A stretch of DNA of 64,000 nucleotides from contig JAFEFW010000626.1 in the NCBI GenBank assembly GCA_018240405.1, positions 1 through 64,000 on the forward strand, written 5' to 3'. Below the pieces are notes generated by a model. That model was given only the letters and a program-made list of their open reading frames with translations, did not search any database and was not told the origin of the DNA. Every line of letters starts with the position of its first letter. The first letter of the stretch is position 1. Positions 1 to 9,269 of this stretch are shown piece after piece. This stretch comes from Pseudomonadota bacterium (GTDB taxonomy: Bacteria > Pseudomonadota > Alphaproteobacteria > Acetobacterales > Acetobacteraceae). Position numbers and translations under genes: made by a program.

Positions 1-272
1 ACAGGCGGCAACGAGGCTGTCGAACAGGCCGGAGGTCTTCAGGAACGCAATGAAGAACGCCATCTGCCCCATTGGGGTGACGGGCGCATCGGGGTCCCAC
101 TCGACGTGGATGCGGCCGGCGTAGGTGTCGACAGGGATTGGCCGGTCACCAAGCCGTTCAACCAGAGATTGTCCACCTACCGGGTGAGCCGGAACCAGCG
201 TTGGATCTTCGATCATCCCGCAACAGTGCTGGCGGTTCGGCAGCTAGGGCAAATTCTACCGCCGGATTTAGG
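1..272 (-). pseudogene. IS1380-family transposase, N-terminal fragment cut by the window edge
   Basis: Read on the minus strand from about position 180 down to 1, the sequence encodes a peptide with VERLGDRPIPVDTY, HVEWDPDAP and FFIAFLKTSGLFD. I recognise this as the start of IS1380-family DDE transposases. Upstream of it, a terminal-looking sequence beginning CCTAAATCCGG (minus strand, from about 272) resembles an IS1380 left end and abuts a broken ISAs1-family gene inside a codon. The most direct reading is an IS1380-type element inserted into that gene. The rest of the element lies outside the window, so whether it is intact is unknown. Confidence 0.7.
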
Positions 273-820
273 TTCAATGGAGATCAGCGCGCCTTTCGGT
301 CCGTCATCCTCAGCGAGGCGCGCCAGCAGGATGGGGATAGCGGTCAGTTCATTCGCCTTGTCCGGCACCGCCTCCTGGCCGAGCATCAGGCGGCTGGTCG
401 TGGCGAAGGCCGAAACCATGTGGATCGGTGCTTCACCTGCGGCGCGGTTATGGCTGCGGCGTGAGGTCTTGCCGTCGATGGCGACCATGTCAGGCCGCGC
501 CGGCCAGGTGTGGCGCACCCAATCGGTGAAGGCGGCCTGGAACAGCACCGGATTGATCCGGTTCATCAGGATGGTCAGCCAGCGGCCGCCGGCGACGCCA
601 TGCGCGAAGGGGGCGTAGCGGCGCAGGAAGTCCAGGTGAGCCTCGCCCCAGGCGGCGATGTGGTCGTAGTCGTCGCAGTCGGCGATGGTGCCGCAGACCA
701 CCAGCAACAGGATCTCTGCCAATGGGTGGAGGATGCGATAGATGTCGCACGGGTCCTCGATCTGCGCGAAATGCTCCAGCAGGACGGCAAGGCGTGGCTT
801 GTCCGACTGTGCGTTCAGGG
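273..820 (-). pseudogene. ISAs1-family transposase remnant (copy 1), N-terminal half
   Basis: The minus strand encodes LLEHFAQIEDPCD, then EILLLVVCGTIADCDDYDHI, the first catalytic-domain stretch MVAIDGKTSRRSH, and ELTAIPILLARLAED. These are hallmarks of ISAs1/H-repeat transposases of about 370 residues. The reading frame is lost after ALISIE, where the IS1380-like end begins near 272. The N-terminus is also incomplete: an in-frame stop precedes NAQSDK, so homology to copy 2 ends near 820. Only about half of the gene remains, without the later catalytic residues, so it should be inactive. Confidence 0.8.
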
Positions 821-880
821 TAGGCGAAATTCAGGGACTCCGAATCCGGAACCCTAGGGAATCAGCGATAAGGCCCTTGG

Positions 881-1884
881 TCACCTTCCGTCACACAAGT
901 TCGGAGCCCTAGTCTCTTCGTGCAGGTTCTTGCCATGCTGGATGCGGGCATTCACGCGCACGATGCAGACGACATCCGGCAGCCGCAATTCACCGCGAAA
1001 ACGGCGCTCACCGACCCGCCAGTCCACCCCGCGCATGACGCTGATGGGTATGCTGCTCGATCCGTCCGTGGCCCGTGTCGTGGTCTGTATGGGTTTCGAC
1101 GCTGCCGGGCTCAGCGACCTCAAAGCAGGCTCGGTCTTCGCATGCAGCGTGTGCTGGTTGGCTTTCACCGCCAACCGGTAGTTGCCACCGGCATCGTGGA
1201 TGGCGGTGGTCACGGTGCCATTAGTGGCGATAGCGTCGATGGCAACCAGAGCGCCTTGTAGCCCCTTATCCTCAGCCAGGGGCGCCAGCAGGAGGGGGAT
1301 GGCGGTCAGTTCATTCGCGTTGTCCAGCACCGCCTCCTGGCTTGAGCGCCAGACGGCTGGTCGTGGCAACGGCCGAGAGCGGTGGATCGGTGCACCACCT
1401 GAGGCGCGGTCGTGGCTGCGGCGCGAGGTCTTTGCCGTCGATGGCGACCATGTCATGCCGCTCCGGCCAAGTGTGGCGCACCCAGGCAGTGAAGCGGCCT
1501 GGAACGGTGCCAGGTTGATCCGGTTCATCAGAATGGTCAACCAGCGGCCACCGGGGATGCTATGCTCGAAGGGGCATAGCGGCGCAGGAAGTCCAGGTGA
1601 GCCTCGGCCCAGACGGCGACATGATCATAGTCGTCGCAGCCGGCCATGGTGCCGCAGACCACCAGCAGCAGGATCTCTGGCAGCGGATGGAGGATGCGAC
1701 AGATGTCACACGGGTCCTCAATCTCCGCAACGTGCTCCAGCAGACCGGCCAAGCGGCGTTTGTCGGACTGTGCGTTGGCAGCAAATGAGGTCCGGGCGCT
1801 CCGAGTCTGTCGGGCTGACTGAACGTTTTTGGTTGAAGGCGAGCCGGCGAGCGGTGGCACGCGCTCCACGTGGAGTTCGGCCAC
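881..1884 (-). pseudogene. ISAs1-family transposase remnant (copy 2), frameshifted
   Basis: The gene probably began at an ATG at 1884 (MAELHVERV) and carries LLEHVAEIEDPCD and EILLLVVCGTMAGCDDYDH. The frame breaks near 1575, where RRYAP is followed by out-of-frame sequence that reads as the expected PGGRWLTILMNRIN only in another frame. A further pair of shifts scrambles the segment before KTSRRSHDRA. The C-terminal part includes ELTAIPLLL and ALVAIDAIATNGTV, then degenerates before 881. It lies in the same orientation as copy 1, and both copies share the NAQSDK segment. At least two indels make it a pseudogene. Confidence 0.8.
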
Positions 1885-1968
1885 CAGTGGCCAAGGGAAG
1901 GAGAATTGCTCCCATACCGTTTGCTTCTATCGCCGGATCGCGAGCATTGTTAATCTGAACTTGAGGGA

Positions 1969-4029
1969 TTAGATCGTGCCCACCACCTTGATACGCGATC
2001 GTCGATGAATTTCCGTGTGAGCAAGGACCGGTATACCAGGTCGAATGCGCTCGACTACAGCGTGGACGTGGAAGCGAATGTTGACGCTGGTCAATAGCAC
2101 CGGCGCCTCGCCGGTCTCCATCGCAGTATCTACTACCGCCCTAACACGATCGATGAACTCGTGCAGCTTTGTCTGCGGCAATGCCAGTTGGCGATCATCG
2201 GATGGCCCGACTAACGCTTCGGCAAACGCGTCCTCCCAATTCGCCGACACGCTGATAATCGGAATAAAGCCGCTAGGTCCAGTGTGCCTATCGCTGATCT
2301 GCCTCGCAAGACGGGACCGTACATGCGCGACGACCGAAACGACACCCTTTGACGATAAGCTACACGCCTCCTGCACCGCCTCCAGAATCGCTGGCAGGTC
2401 TCGAATTGATACACTCTCAGCCAGGAGCGCCTGCAGCACGCGCTGCAGACCGCCAACACTAATCGAATTAGGAACCAGGTCAGAAACCAGCTTCTGTTGG
2501 TCCATCGGCTGCTGGCTCAGCAGCTTTTGCGTCTCGGCATAGGAGAGCAGCTCGCTGATATTGTCCTTTAGTAGCTCGGTCAGATGTGTCGTAAGTACGC
2601 TAGTCGGGTCGACAACGGTGCAGTTCCGTGCAACCGCCTGCTCCCTCAGCGCAGGCTCAATCCAGCGGGCGGGCAGGCCGAACGTAGGATCAATTGTCGG
2701 CTCACCAGCGAGGTCTGACGCCTTACCGGTTGTATCGATCGCCAGGAGCATTATTGGACGCAATTCCCCCTTACCCGCGGCGATGTCCTTAATAAACAGC
2801 TGATACTCATTCGGTCCCAGGTCCAGGTTGTCCTGAATGCGGATCGCCGGTAACACGAAGCCGAGGTCCGACGCCACCGCCCTACGAAGACTCCGAATTT
2901 GCTCTGGCAACTTCGACCCATCTTCGCCAGCCAGCGATAAGAGGCCATAACCTAACTCCACTCGTACATTGTCTATAGTGGAAATGGCATGGCTGGCGTC
3001 CTCGGGTGGCCTTTGCGACTCCGGTGTGGTGGCTTGTACGTCGATTCGCCGGGCACGCAGCCACGCACCACCGGCTGCTAGTCCCGCAACAGCGAGGAAA
3101 GGTAGCGCCGGTATTCCCGGCATCAGCGCTAGGACTGCTCCGGCCCCCGCGGTTACACCCAACGGCTTTGGCTTAATGGCCATTTGCCGAAACAACACGT
3201 TCGACATTCCGCCATCAGTTGAGCCCTTGGATACGACAATACCGGCCGCGGTTGAAACTAGCAGCGACGGGACCTGCGATGCCAGACCATCGCCGATTGT
3301 CAGTGTCGTGAAGGTGGCAATCGAATCCGCCACAGTCATTCCTGACTTCACCAGCCCAATGATAAGGCCACCTACAATGTTAATAACTGTAATTATCAGC
3401 GCCGCAATAGCGTCACCACGAACAAACTTCGCGGCGCCGTCCATTGCACCGTAAAAATTGCTCTCCGCCTCTAGCTCCGATCGTCGTATACCGGCCGTCG
3501 CCTCGTCAATTACGCCGGACGAAAGATCGGCGTCTATTGCCATCTGCTTGCCCGGCATCGCATCCAGCGAAAACCGGGCCGAGACCTCAGCGATGCGGCT
3601 TGAGCCCTTAGTTATAACAATGAAATTTACAATCAGCAGCATGATAAACACGACGCCGCCAATCGCTATATCACCACCCATCAGGAATCCACCGAACGCC
3701 GCGACAACATGGCCGGCGGCAAGAGGTCCTTCGTTCCCATGGGCTAGGATCAGTCGAGCGGTGGCGACGTTGAGGGATAGACGAAGCAGCGTGGTAAGCA
3801 GCAACAACGATGGGAAGCTGGAAAAATCAAGAGGACGCTGAAGGAACATCGCCACCATGAGCGTCAGCACGGCAGTCATGAACGAAGCGGCGAGGCCGAG
3901 ATCCAGCAAAACTGTTGGCATGGGAACAATTAAGATCGACAGTAGTAGCAGGACGCCGCAGGCCAGACCGATATCGCCTTTCGGCGACCGGTGGCTGAAC
4001 CACTCAAGCGAAGAGAGAACTGGTTTCAT
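1969..4029 (-). CDS. flhA: Flagellar biosynthesis protein FlhA
   Basis: FlhA is the large inner-membrane subunit of the flagellar type III export gate. It binds chaperone-substrate complexes through its cytoplasmic C-terminal domain. The 686-residue product has the usual length. Residues about 20-320 hold several hydrophobic membrane segments, including the FHIPEP-family stretches LLRLSLNVATARLIL and ITKGSSRIAEVSARFSLDAMPGKQMAID. The C-terminal third is the soluble domain. It is the last gene of the operon, 28 bp after flbD, and ends 84 bp from the start of the ISAs1 remnant. Third codon positions look more A/T-rich than in genes further right in the window. Confidence 0.97.
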   Translation of the reverse strand: MKPVLSSLEWFSHRSPKGDIGLACGVLLLLSILIVPMPTVLLDLGLAASFMTAVLTLMVAMFLQRPLDFSSFPSLLLLTTLLRLSLNVATARLILAHGNEGPLAAGHVVAAFGGFLMGGDIAIGGVVFIMLLIVNFIVITKGSSRIAEVSARFSLDAMPGKQMAIDADLSSGVIDEATAGIRRSELEAESNFYGAMDGAAKFVRGDAIAALIITVINIVGGLIIGLVKSGMTVADSIATFTTLTIGDGLASQVPSLLVSTAAGIVVSKGSTDGGMSNVLFRQMAIKPKPLGVTAGAGAVLALMPGIPALPFLAVAGLAAGGAWLRARRIDVQATTPESQRPPEDASHAISTIDNVRVELGYGLLSLAGEDGSKLPEQIRSLRRAVASDLGFVLPAIRIQDNLDLGPNEYQLFIKDIAAGKGELRPIMLLAIDTTGKASDLAGEPTIDPTFGLPARWIEPALREQAVARNCTVVDPTSVLTTHLTELLKDNISELLSYAETQKLLSQQPMDQQKLVSDLVPNSISVGGLQRVLQALLAESVSIRDLPAILEAVQEACSLSSKGVVSVVAHVRSRLARQISDRHTGPSGFIPIISVSANWEDAFAEALVGPSDDRQLALPQTKLHEFIDRVRAVVDTAMETGEAPVLLTSVNIRFHVHAVVERIRPGIPVLAHTEIHRRSRIKVVGTI

Positions 4030-4057
4030 TTGTCAGGCGCAGGTGTGCACCTACGTA

Positions 4058-5215
4058 TCAGTGCGCGCCGGGCGAAGCCGGCGCCGGGACCGCTATCCCG
4101 GCAGCAGCATAAGCCCGCAGCTTGTTGCGCAGCCCCCGAGTTGAGATTCCTAAGATGCTCGCTGCAAGCGTGCGGTTGCCGTGGGTGTGCTCAAGCGTGC
4201 TAAGGATCAGGTTGCGCTCCACGTGGGTCAAGGATTGAGCCACATACCGACCGGAGGACACAGGTTCCGAGTTCAGCGCCCGTGGATAGGCTCGCCAATA
4301 CAAATCGACACACTTTTCGTCGATCGCTTTACCCTCCCCCATCACCACTGCTCTGTGAATGACGTTTTCGAGTTCGCGCACATTGCCGGGCCAAGAATAG
4401 CTGAGCAGTTTGGCGTGCGCTGCTGTTGTCACTACGGGTGCCTGGCACCCGTTTTCCGCAGCGTACTTCTTGCAAAAATAGTCAATGAGCGCGGCTATGT
4501 CGGCCGGTCGCCTCTGCAGCGATGGCACGTGAAGAGGCGCGACGTTTAATCGGAAGAACAAATCTTCGCGGAACGCTCTACGAGCAACCTCTGCCCACAG
4601 ATCTCGGTTGGTTGTGGCGATGACCCGGACGTCCACCTGTACTGGCGCCCCGCCGCCTAGACGATCAATCTCCCGTTCCTGCAGCGCGCGCAGCAGTTTG
4701 GTCTGGAGGCGAACATCCATTTCGCTGATTTCGTCCAGGAGAAGCGTGCCACTGCTGGCCGCTTCAAACTTCCCAATCCGGCGCTCTACTGCACCGGAGA
4801 ATGCCCCGCGCTCATGTCCAAACAACTCCGATTCCAGCAACTGTTCCGGAATGGCGGCACAATTAACCGCAACGAAAGGTTTACCGGCACGACGGGAGTG
4901 GCTGTGGATGTAACGCGCAAGTACCTCCTTGCCGGTGCCGGACTCCCCTTCAATGAGCACCGTCGCCTCCGACCAGGCGAATTTTTCCGCTCTTCGGACG
5001 ACATCCTGCATAGCTTCATCGCGTACAATCAGGTTGTGTCTGGCAAATGCAGTCCGCTCGCGCTGGCGTGGCTGCCGAACGTGGTCCAGATGGGTACGCT
5101 GAGGCGGGCGATGGTCAATCGTGACATCTCCAGCGATCCAGCCCCCCTCGCGCCGCGACGGCGGCGGCAACGGTTCATCACCCAGCACCACTCGGAAGGC
5201 TTCCACATGAGACAT
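4058..5215 (-). CDS. flbD: Sigma-54-dependent flagellar transcriptional activator, FlbD type
   Basis: This is a bacterial enhancer-binding AAA+ protein of 385 residues. It has Walker A GESGTGKE (90-97), Walker B LLLDEISEM (158-166), the arginine-finger region around FREDLFFRLN (215-224) and a C-terminal Fis-type helix-turn-helix (GNRTLAASILGISTRGLRNKL). The loop that contacts sigma-54 reads GAFSGA (137-142) instead of the usual GAFTGA. Only about 65 residues precede the AAA+ domain, so there is no full receiver domain and no phosphorylation site to see. Position between fliN and flhA matches FlbD of Caulobacter, an activator of late flagellar genes. That role is inferred from context. Confidence 0.9.
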   Translation of the reverse strand: MSHVEAFRVVLGDEPLPPPSRREGGWIAGDVTIDHRPPQRTHLDHVRQPRQRERTAFARHNLIVRDEAMQDVVRRAEKFAWSEATVLIEGESGTGKEVLARYIHSHSRRAGKPFVAVNCAAIPEQLLESELFGHERGAFSGAVERRIGKFEAASSGTLLLDEISEMDVRLQTKLLRALQEREIDRLGGGAPVQVDVRVIATTNRDLWAEVARRAFREDLFFRLNVAPLHVPSLQRRPADIAALIDYFCKKYAAENGCQAPVVTTAAHAKLLSYSWPGNVRELENVIHRAVVMGEGKAIDEKCVDLYWRAYPRALNSEPVSSGRYVAQSLTHVERNLILSTLEHTHGNRTLAASILGISTRGLRNKLRAYAAAGIAVPAPASPGAH

Positions 5216-5217
5216 TG

Positions 5218-5511
5218 TCAGACTCGCTCCGACTTGACGATCTCGGTCATAGTCACGCCCAGGCGGCTGTCATCGACCATCACCACCTCACCCCGGGCGA
5301 CCAGACGATTATTGACGTAGATGTCGATCGCCTCGCCCAGTTTGCGATCAAGTTCGACCACAGCTCCACGGCCCAATTTGAGTAACTGATTTACCTGCAT
5401 AGTCGCCTTGCCAAGGACGGCACTGACAGTAACCGGAATGTCGTATACCGCCTCCAATTCAGTAATGGCGCCGCCGTCGGGCGTTTCCGGACTATCTGAC
5501 ATCGAGGGCAT
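5218..5511 (-). CDS. fliN: Flagellar motor switch protein FliN
   Basis: FliN forms the lower part of the cytoplasmic C-ring with FliG and FliM and takes part in switching rotation direction. The 97-residue product is essentially the SpoA domain. It carries the family pattern VYDIPVTVSAVLG, LLKLGRGAVVELDRKLGEAIDIYVNNRLVARGEVVMVDDSRLGVTMTEIV in successive pieces. The ATG at 5511 overlaps the end of fliH by 20 bp, and a second ATG at 5502 is possible. flbD starts 2 bp after its stop, so translation is probably coupled. Confidence 0.95.
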   Translation of the reverse strand: MPSMSDSPETPDGGAITELEAVYDIPVTVSAVLGKATMQVNQLLKLGRGAVVELDRKLGEAIDIYVNNRLVARGEVVMVDDSRLGVTMTEIVKSERV

Positions 5512-6190
5512 TCTCCGCTGGACTTAATACCAGGACCGTTTCGCGGTTGCTGTCGTGGGACGGAGCCGACACTGGTAAGATTGCTTCGCTAATTTGCTGC
5601 CATGTTCGGGAGGAATCGAAACAGGCTAAGGCGTCTGGCCAAACTACGGCTATGTCACCTGCCGCAGGGACCATCTGGCTCCGGTGGACAACCTCGCACC
5701 ATACATCTTCCAAAGTGGCAAACGATTTAGTGGGCGCGCCGCCACCACTTACCTCAATCCGGGCCGCCTTATACAGCGTATCACGCAGCACAGTGGCAAC
5801 CGCCTCCCGCCGCGCTGCCGCGAACCCGGCCGAAAGACTCGGGAGTATTGTTGATAGTGCCTCAGCCAACCACGCACCCAACGCCACCGCGCTGCGGTCT
5901 ACCAACTCGTCAAGGCGCTTATGAAATCTGTTCGCCTGTACAAGCAGGTCGCTGAAGACATCGGCTGCTCGTCGGAGGTTCGCAACTTGGCTATCGCCCA
6001 GTGCGGCCATGTAACCTTCATTCCAAGCCTGAAGGCGCGCCGCCTCCAATTCCGCCGAAGTGAATAGGGGTTCCGGAGGCGTCACGGACTCCTGAGGTTC
6101 CTCCACCGGCCGACCGAAATCCTCGCACCACGCGACGACGGTAGTTTGCCGGGCACTTCGATGACGATGATCACTCAATTGTCTTATCAT
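5492..6190 (-). CDS. fliH: Flagellar export ATPase regulator FliH (FlbE-like)
   Basis: FliH binds and restrains the export ATPase FliI. Identification rests mainly on position between fliG and fliN, as for flbE/fliH in Caulobacter, and on the N-terminal CEDFGRP element typical of alphaproteobacterial FliH. It is followed by an alanine-rich, probably helical region (about 60-150). The open frame extends to 6274, deep inside fliG. I prefer the ATG at 6190 (MIRQLSDH), which overlaps the fliG stop by 20 bp. The product is then 232 residues. FliH is poorly conserved, so confidence is lower than for its neighbours. Confidence 0.82.
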   Translation of the reverse strand: MIRQLSDHRHRSARQTTVVAWCEDFGRPVEEPQESVTPPEPLFTSAELEAARLQAWNEGYMAALGDSQVANLRRAADVFSDLLVQANRFHKRLDELVDRSAVALGAWLAEALSTILPSLSAGFAAARREAVATVLRDTLYKAARIEVSGGGAPTKSFATLEDVWCEVVHRSQMVPAAGDIAVVWPDALACFDSSRTWQQISEAILPVSAPSHDSNRETVLVLSPAENALDVR

Positions 6191-7184
6191 CGTTGCTCGC
6201 GCTGATTTCGATCTCGCCAAGGGCGGCGAGTTCTTTGGCAGTGTTCGTAATGTGGACTTGCGCCTCTTCGACATCCTTCATTTTAACCGGGCCCAGTGCC
6301 GCCATGTCGTCGCGCAGCATTTTCGACGCGCGCTCAGACATCTGCGACATAAACAGATGCCTCAAAGCTTCCGAAGTGCCCTTCAACGCGATTGGTAGCT
6401 TGTCTTTCTGGATGGTGCGAAGCAGTACCTGCATCGCCTGCGGCGCTAGGCGCTGAAGATCGTTGAAGGTGAACATCAGGGACTTCACCTTTTCAGCTGA
6501 ATCTCGGCTACGTTCTTCCAGGCCTGCCAGAAACCGGGCTTCGGCTTTGCGGTCGAAGTTGTTAAAGATTTCAGCAATCATTTCATGCGCATCCTTCCTT
6601 GACGCGCGCGCCAAATTGGACATGAACTCAGCGCGCAGGATGCGCTCTACCCCGTCCAGCACATCCTTCTGGATCGACTCCATTCGGAGCATCCGCATCA
6701 CCACTTCCATAGCAAAGGAATCTGGCAGGATGGACAGCACTCGAGCCGAATGGTCTGGCTTGATCATTGACAATACGACCGAGACGGTCTGGGGGTATTC
6801 GTTCTTCAGATAGCTGGCAAGAATCTCCTCATTTACATTGCCAAGCTTGTCCCACATGGTACGTCCTGCCGGACCACGTATCTCCTCCATGATTTGGGCG
6901 ACACGTTCCTTCGGCAGCGCCTTCAGCAGAAGGCTCTCGGTATTTTCGTAGCTCCCCATGATGCCACCGGCAGCGCCAAGGCTATGCACGAAATCCGTAC
7001 ACAGCTGCTCGACGGTCTCCGCCGACACCGCACCAAGCTGCGCCATCGCGCTTGAGATCTGCCGAATCTCGTCTTCATGCATCATGGTGAACAGGCGCCC
7101 AGCGTTTTCTGGTCCTAACGCGAGCATCAGAATGGCCGCCTTCTGCGGGCCGTTCGCGTTCAACCGTCCGGGCGAGCGCACCAT
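6171..7184 (-). CDS. fliG: Flagellar motor switch protein FliG
   Basis: FliG joins the MS ring (FliF) to the C-ring, and its C-terminal domain contacts the stator for torque generation. The 337-residue product shows the N-terminal domain (QKAAILMLALGPENAGRLF), the middle domain with the EHPQ-like segment (NEYPQTVSVVLSMI), and a C-terminal domain containing MFTFNDLQRL, with the conserved charged helix AEKVKSLMF before it. Length and domain order are normal. It starts 4 bp after the fliF stop and overlaps fliH, consistent with one transcript. Confidence 0.97.
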   Translation of the reverse strand: MVRSPGRLNANGPQKAAILMLALGPENAGRLFTMMHEDEIRQISSAMAQLGAVSAETVEQLCTDFVHSLGAAGGIMGSYENTESLLLKALPKERVAQIMEEIRGPAGRTMWDKLGNVNEEILASYLKNEYPQTVSVVLSMIKPDHSARVLSILPDSFAMEVVMRMLRMESIQKDVLDGVERILRAEFMSNLARASRKDAHEMIAEIFNNFDRKAEARFLAGLEERSRDSAEKVKSLMFTFNDLQRLAPQAMQVLLRTIQKDKLPIALKGTSEALRHLFMSQMSERASKMLRDDMAALGPVKMKDVEEAQVHITNTAKELAALGEIEISASNDDKTIE

Positions 7185-7188
7185 CTGG

Positions 7189-8877
7189 TCAGCCGTCGTC
7201 GTTGGCGAGCCAGTCGCGGATGATCATCATTGTCGTGTCGGGGTGGCGGCTGGTCAGATCAACCAACTGGCGGATCGATGATGCCTTGATCTGGCCCTCA
7301 ATGTTGTTGAGGCTGACATGAGTTTCTTCGCCCACCGACCTGTCTGTGGAGCCTCCGGATACGCCCGGCGCCGACAGTGCCGCCACGGTAGCACCTGCCA
7401 TCGGCGCCGCACCCGGTTCTACAATCGTAAGACCGGGATGCTCCGTGTCACTAGCCAGGTATCCACGTGAACCGGCCGCGGCGAAGTCCAGTTCCGGTGG
7501 CTTCAGGCCCAGGATGATCGAGCGGGTCATCAGCACGATGATCACCAGTGCTGTCACCCCGATGGCGACTGCCTCAGCCAATGCAATCAGATCTCGCCGA
7601 GTGCGGGAATTCGGCAAGGGTGCGTCGGGCTGGACCGGGCCAATCTCATTGATGAAGGGCATGCTGACGACCTCCACTTGGTCGCCACGCTTCTCGTCGT
7701 AGCCGATGGCGCTCTTTGTGAGGCGACTGATCTGGTCCAAATCGGCCTGCAGACGTGGCCTCCAAACTAGCTTGCCGCCCGCGTCGGGCTCAGTCACGCC
7801 GTCAACCATGACAGCAAGCGTGATTCTCTCGATTCGAGGTTGGTCACGGGTGCTGGTATGGATCGTCTTGCTAATCTCGTAGTTCGTCGTCTCTTCCTGC
7901 CGCCCTTCCTGCGCACCGGTCGACTGTCCGCCGCTGTCGGCATTCGGCAGGTTGTTTTGCACCGATACCGGTGCGTTGCGCTCCGTCGTCTTGGAGTTGG
8001 CCGTGACGTTCTGCGTGCTGCGGATCACTGGGCTGTCCGGATCGTATCGCTCTTGCGTTTCCGCAGTCCTATCAAAGTTCAATTGCACTGAGGCTTCGGC
8101 ATGGACATGTCCCGCGCCCAGGGTTCGCTGCAGCATGTCCTCCACAGAGTGCTCCAGACGTTGGGCAATGCCGCGCGCAAGATCCTCTCCCAAAGCCGAT
8201 CTTGTATGAAGGTCCTCCGGATCGCCGGCCCGCGCGAGCAGGCGTAGACTGGAGTCGACAAGTGTTATGCTCTGCGGCTTCAGCCCAGGAACCGCGCCAG
8301 CGATCAGGTTGACAATCGCCAGAGTTCCTTCAGGTGGGAGTGTCCGCAAGCCGCCCAATGTGAGCATAACGCTGGCCTGCGCCTCCCCGCGCTGACGCTC
8401 AAACGGCTGCTTCCGCGGCAGCACTAGATGCACCCGCGCCCGCTCAATGCCCCGCATTGCCATAATCGTGCGTTCCAGTTCGCCTTCCAGCGCGCGGGTC
8501 CGCTTTACGTCCTGCTCGAACTCCGTGATCGTCAGGTCATTGCCGCGGTCGAATATCTCCTCGCCCACGATGGTGCCGGCGACCGGCAAACCTTCCTTCG
8601 CGAGTTGCGCCCGGACTGACAGCGCCTGATCCGTCGGCACCATGATCCGCCGTCCGTTGGCTTCAAGGCGGAATGTGATTTGCCGCCGCTGCAGCTGGTC
8701 CGCGATCTGCGCCGCATCGTGCTGATCGAGGTTGTCGTACAGCAGTACCATGCGGCCGGCACTCCCGCCGGTCAGGCTGAGCCAAGCGATGATGCCCACA
8801 ATGCCAAGTGCGATGCCGGCTACAGCCAACAATGGTGCCAGACCGAGCTTGTGAAGGCTCTGGAGAAGGTCCTTCAT
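7189..8877 (-). CDS. fliF: Flagellar MS-ring protein FliF
   Basis: FliF builds the membrane MS ring, the platform on which the flagellar rotor and export apparatus assemble. The 562-residue protein has an N-terminal membrane segment (about 15-38), the periplasmic ring-building motifs (LLYDNLDQHDAAQIADQL; FDRGNDLTITEFEQDVKRTRALEGELERTI in pieces; ARVHLVLPRKQPF), a second membrane segment near 440-465 (ALVIIVLMTRSIILGL), and a short cytoplasmic tail that should bind FliG. It is the first gene of the flagellar operon. The 392 bp upstream should hold its promoter, but I could not identify a convincing sigma-54 site. Confidence 0.97.
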   Translation of the reverse strand: MKDLLQSLHKLGLAPLLAVAGIALGIVGIIAWLSLTGGSAGRMVLLYDNLDQHDAAQIADQLQRRQITFRLEANGRRIMVPTDQALSVRAQLAKEGLPVAGTIVGEEIFDRGNDLTITEFEQDVKRTRALEGELERTIMAMRGIERARVHLVLPRKQPFERQRGEAQASVMLTLGGLRTLPPEGTLAIVNLIAGAVPGLKPQSITLVDSSLRLLARAGDPEDLHTRSALGEDLARGIAQRLEHSVEDMLQRTLGAGHVHAEASVQLNFDRTAETQERYDPDSPVIRSTQNVTANSKTTERNAPVSVQNNLPNADSGGQSTGAQEGRQEETTNYEISKTIHTSTRDQPRIERITLAVMVDGVTEPDAGGKLVWRPRLQADLDQISRLTKSAIGYDEKRGDQVEVVSMPFINEIGPVQPDAPLPNSRTRRDLIALAEAVAIGVTALVIIVLMTRSIILGLKPPELDFAAAGSRGYLASDTEHPGLTIVEPGAAPMAGATVAALSAPGVSGGSTDRSVGEETHVSLNNIEGQIKASSIRQLVDLTSRHPDTTMMIIRDWLANDDG

Positions 8878-9269
8878 GAAGGTTGCTCTGGTCGCCGCGG
8901 ATGGATCATAGGGCGGCCACTCCCGTTGCGCCGCGCGCTAGAAGTAGCCCGCTAATAGTTGCTCCTTCGTTAATGGCCGACCGGCGCAGGCGGGCTATCG
9001 CTAGCGAGGCGCGTCGCCACGTCGGGCGCCTGCACCCTATTGATCCTTACAACTATGGACTCGCCACATACCCTTCATGCCGGCCTCCCGGGCCCGTGGC
9101 TTTTCTAATCGAGCGGCCATTTGTCAGACCTATGGGCATGGGCTGCGCTCAATCCGTTAACCCCGCGTATGGCGTTCCACCCTTCAGGCTGCTGCCATCA
9201 GTTGTTTGCTTCACCGCTGCGGTCCCCATATGCAAAGCTCAGTCGAGTTGTCCGAGGGAACAAGCCGCA
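8878..9269. other. Divergent intergenic region between fliF and the M16 peptidase gene
   Basis: This 392-bp stretch separates two divergently transcribed units and must carry both promoters. An open frame continues upstream of the peptidase start through this region, but its translation is low-complexity and lacks M16 homology, so I treat it as non-coding. A Shine-Dalgarno-like GAGGGA lies about 10 bases before the GTG at 9270. No clear -24/-12 element or repeat was recognised. Confidence 0.5.

Noticed and set aside
8878-9100. Sigma-54 (-24/-12) promoter upstream of fliF
   Set aside because: GG and GC dinucleotides at suitable spacing occur by chance in this GC-rich DNA, and no site approached TGGCACG-N4-TTGC well enough to report.
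8883-9269. N-terminal extension of the M16 peptidase up to 8883
   Set aside because: The extra 129 codons have no family homology, overlap the fliF promoter region, and a good ribosome site precedes the GTG at 9270.
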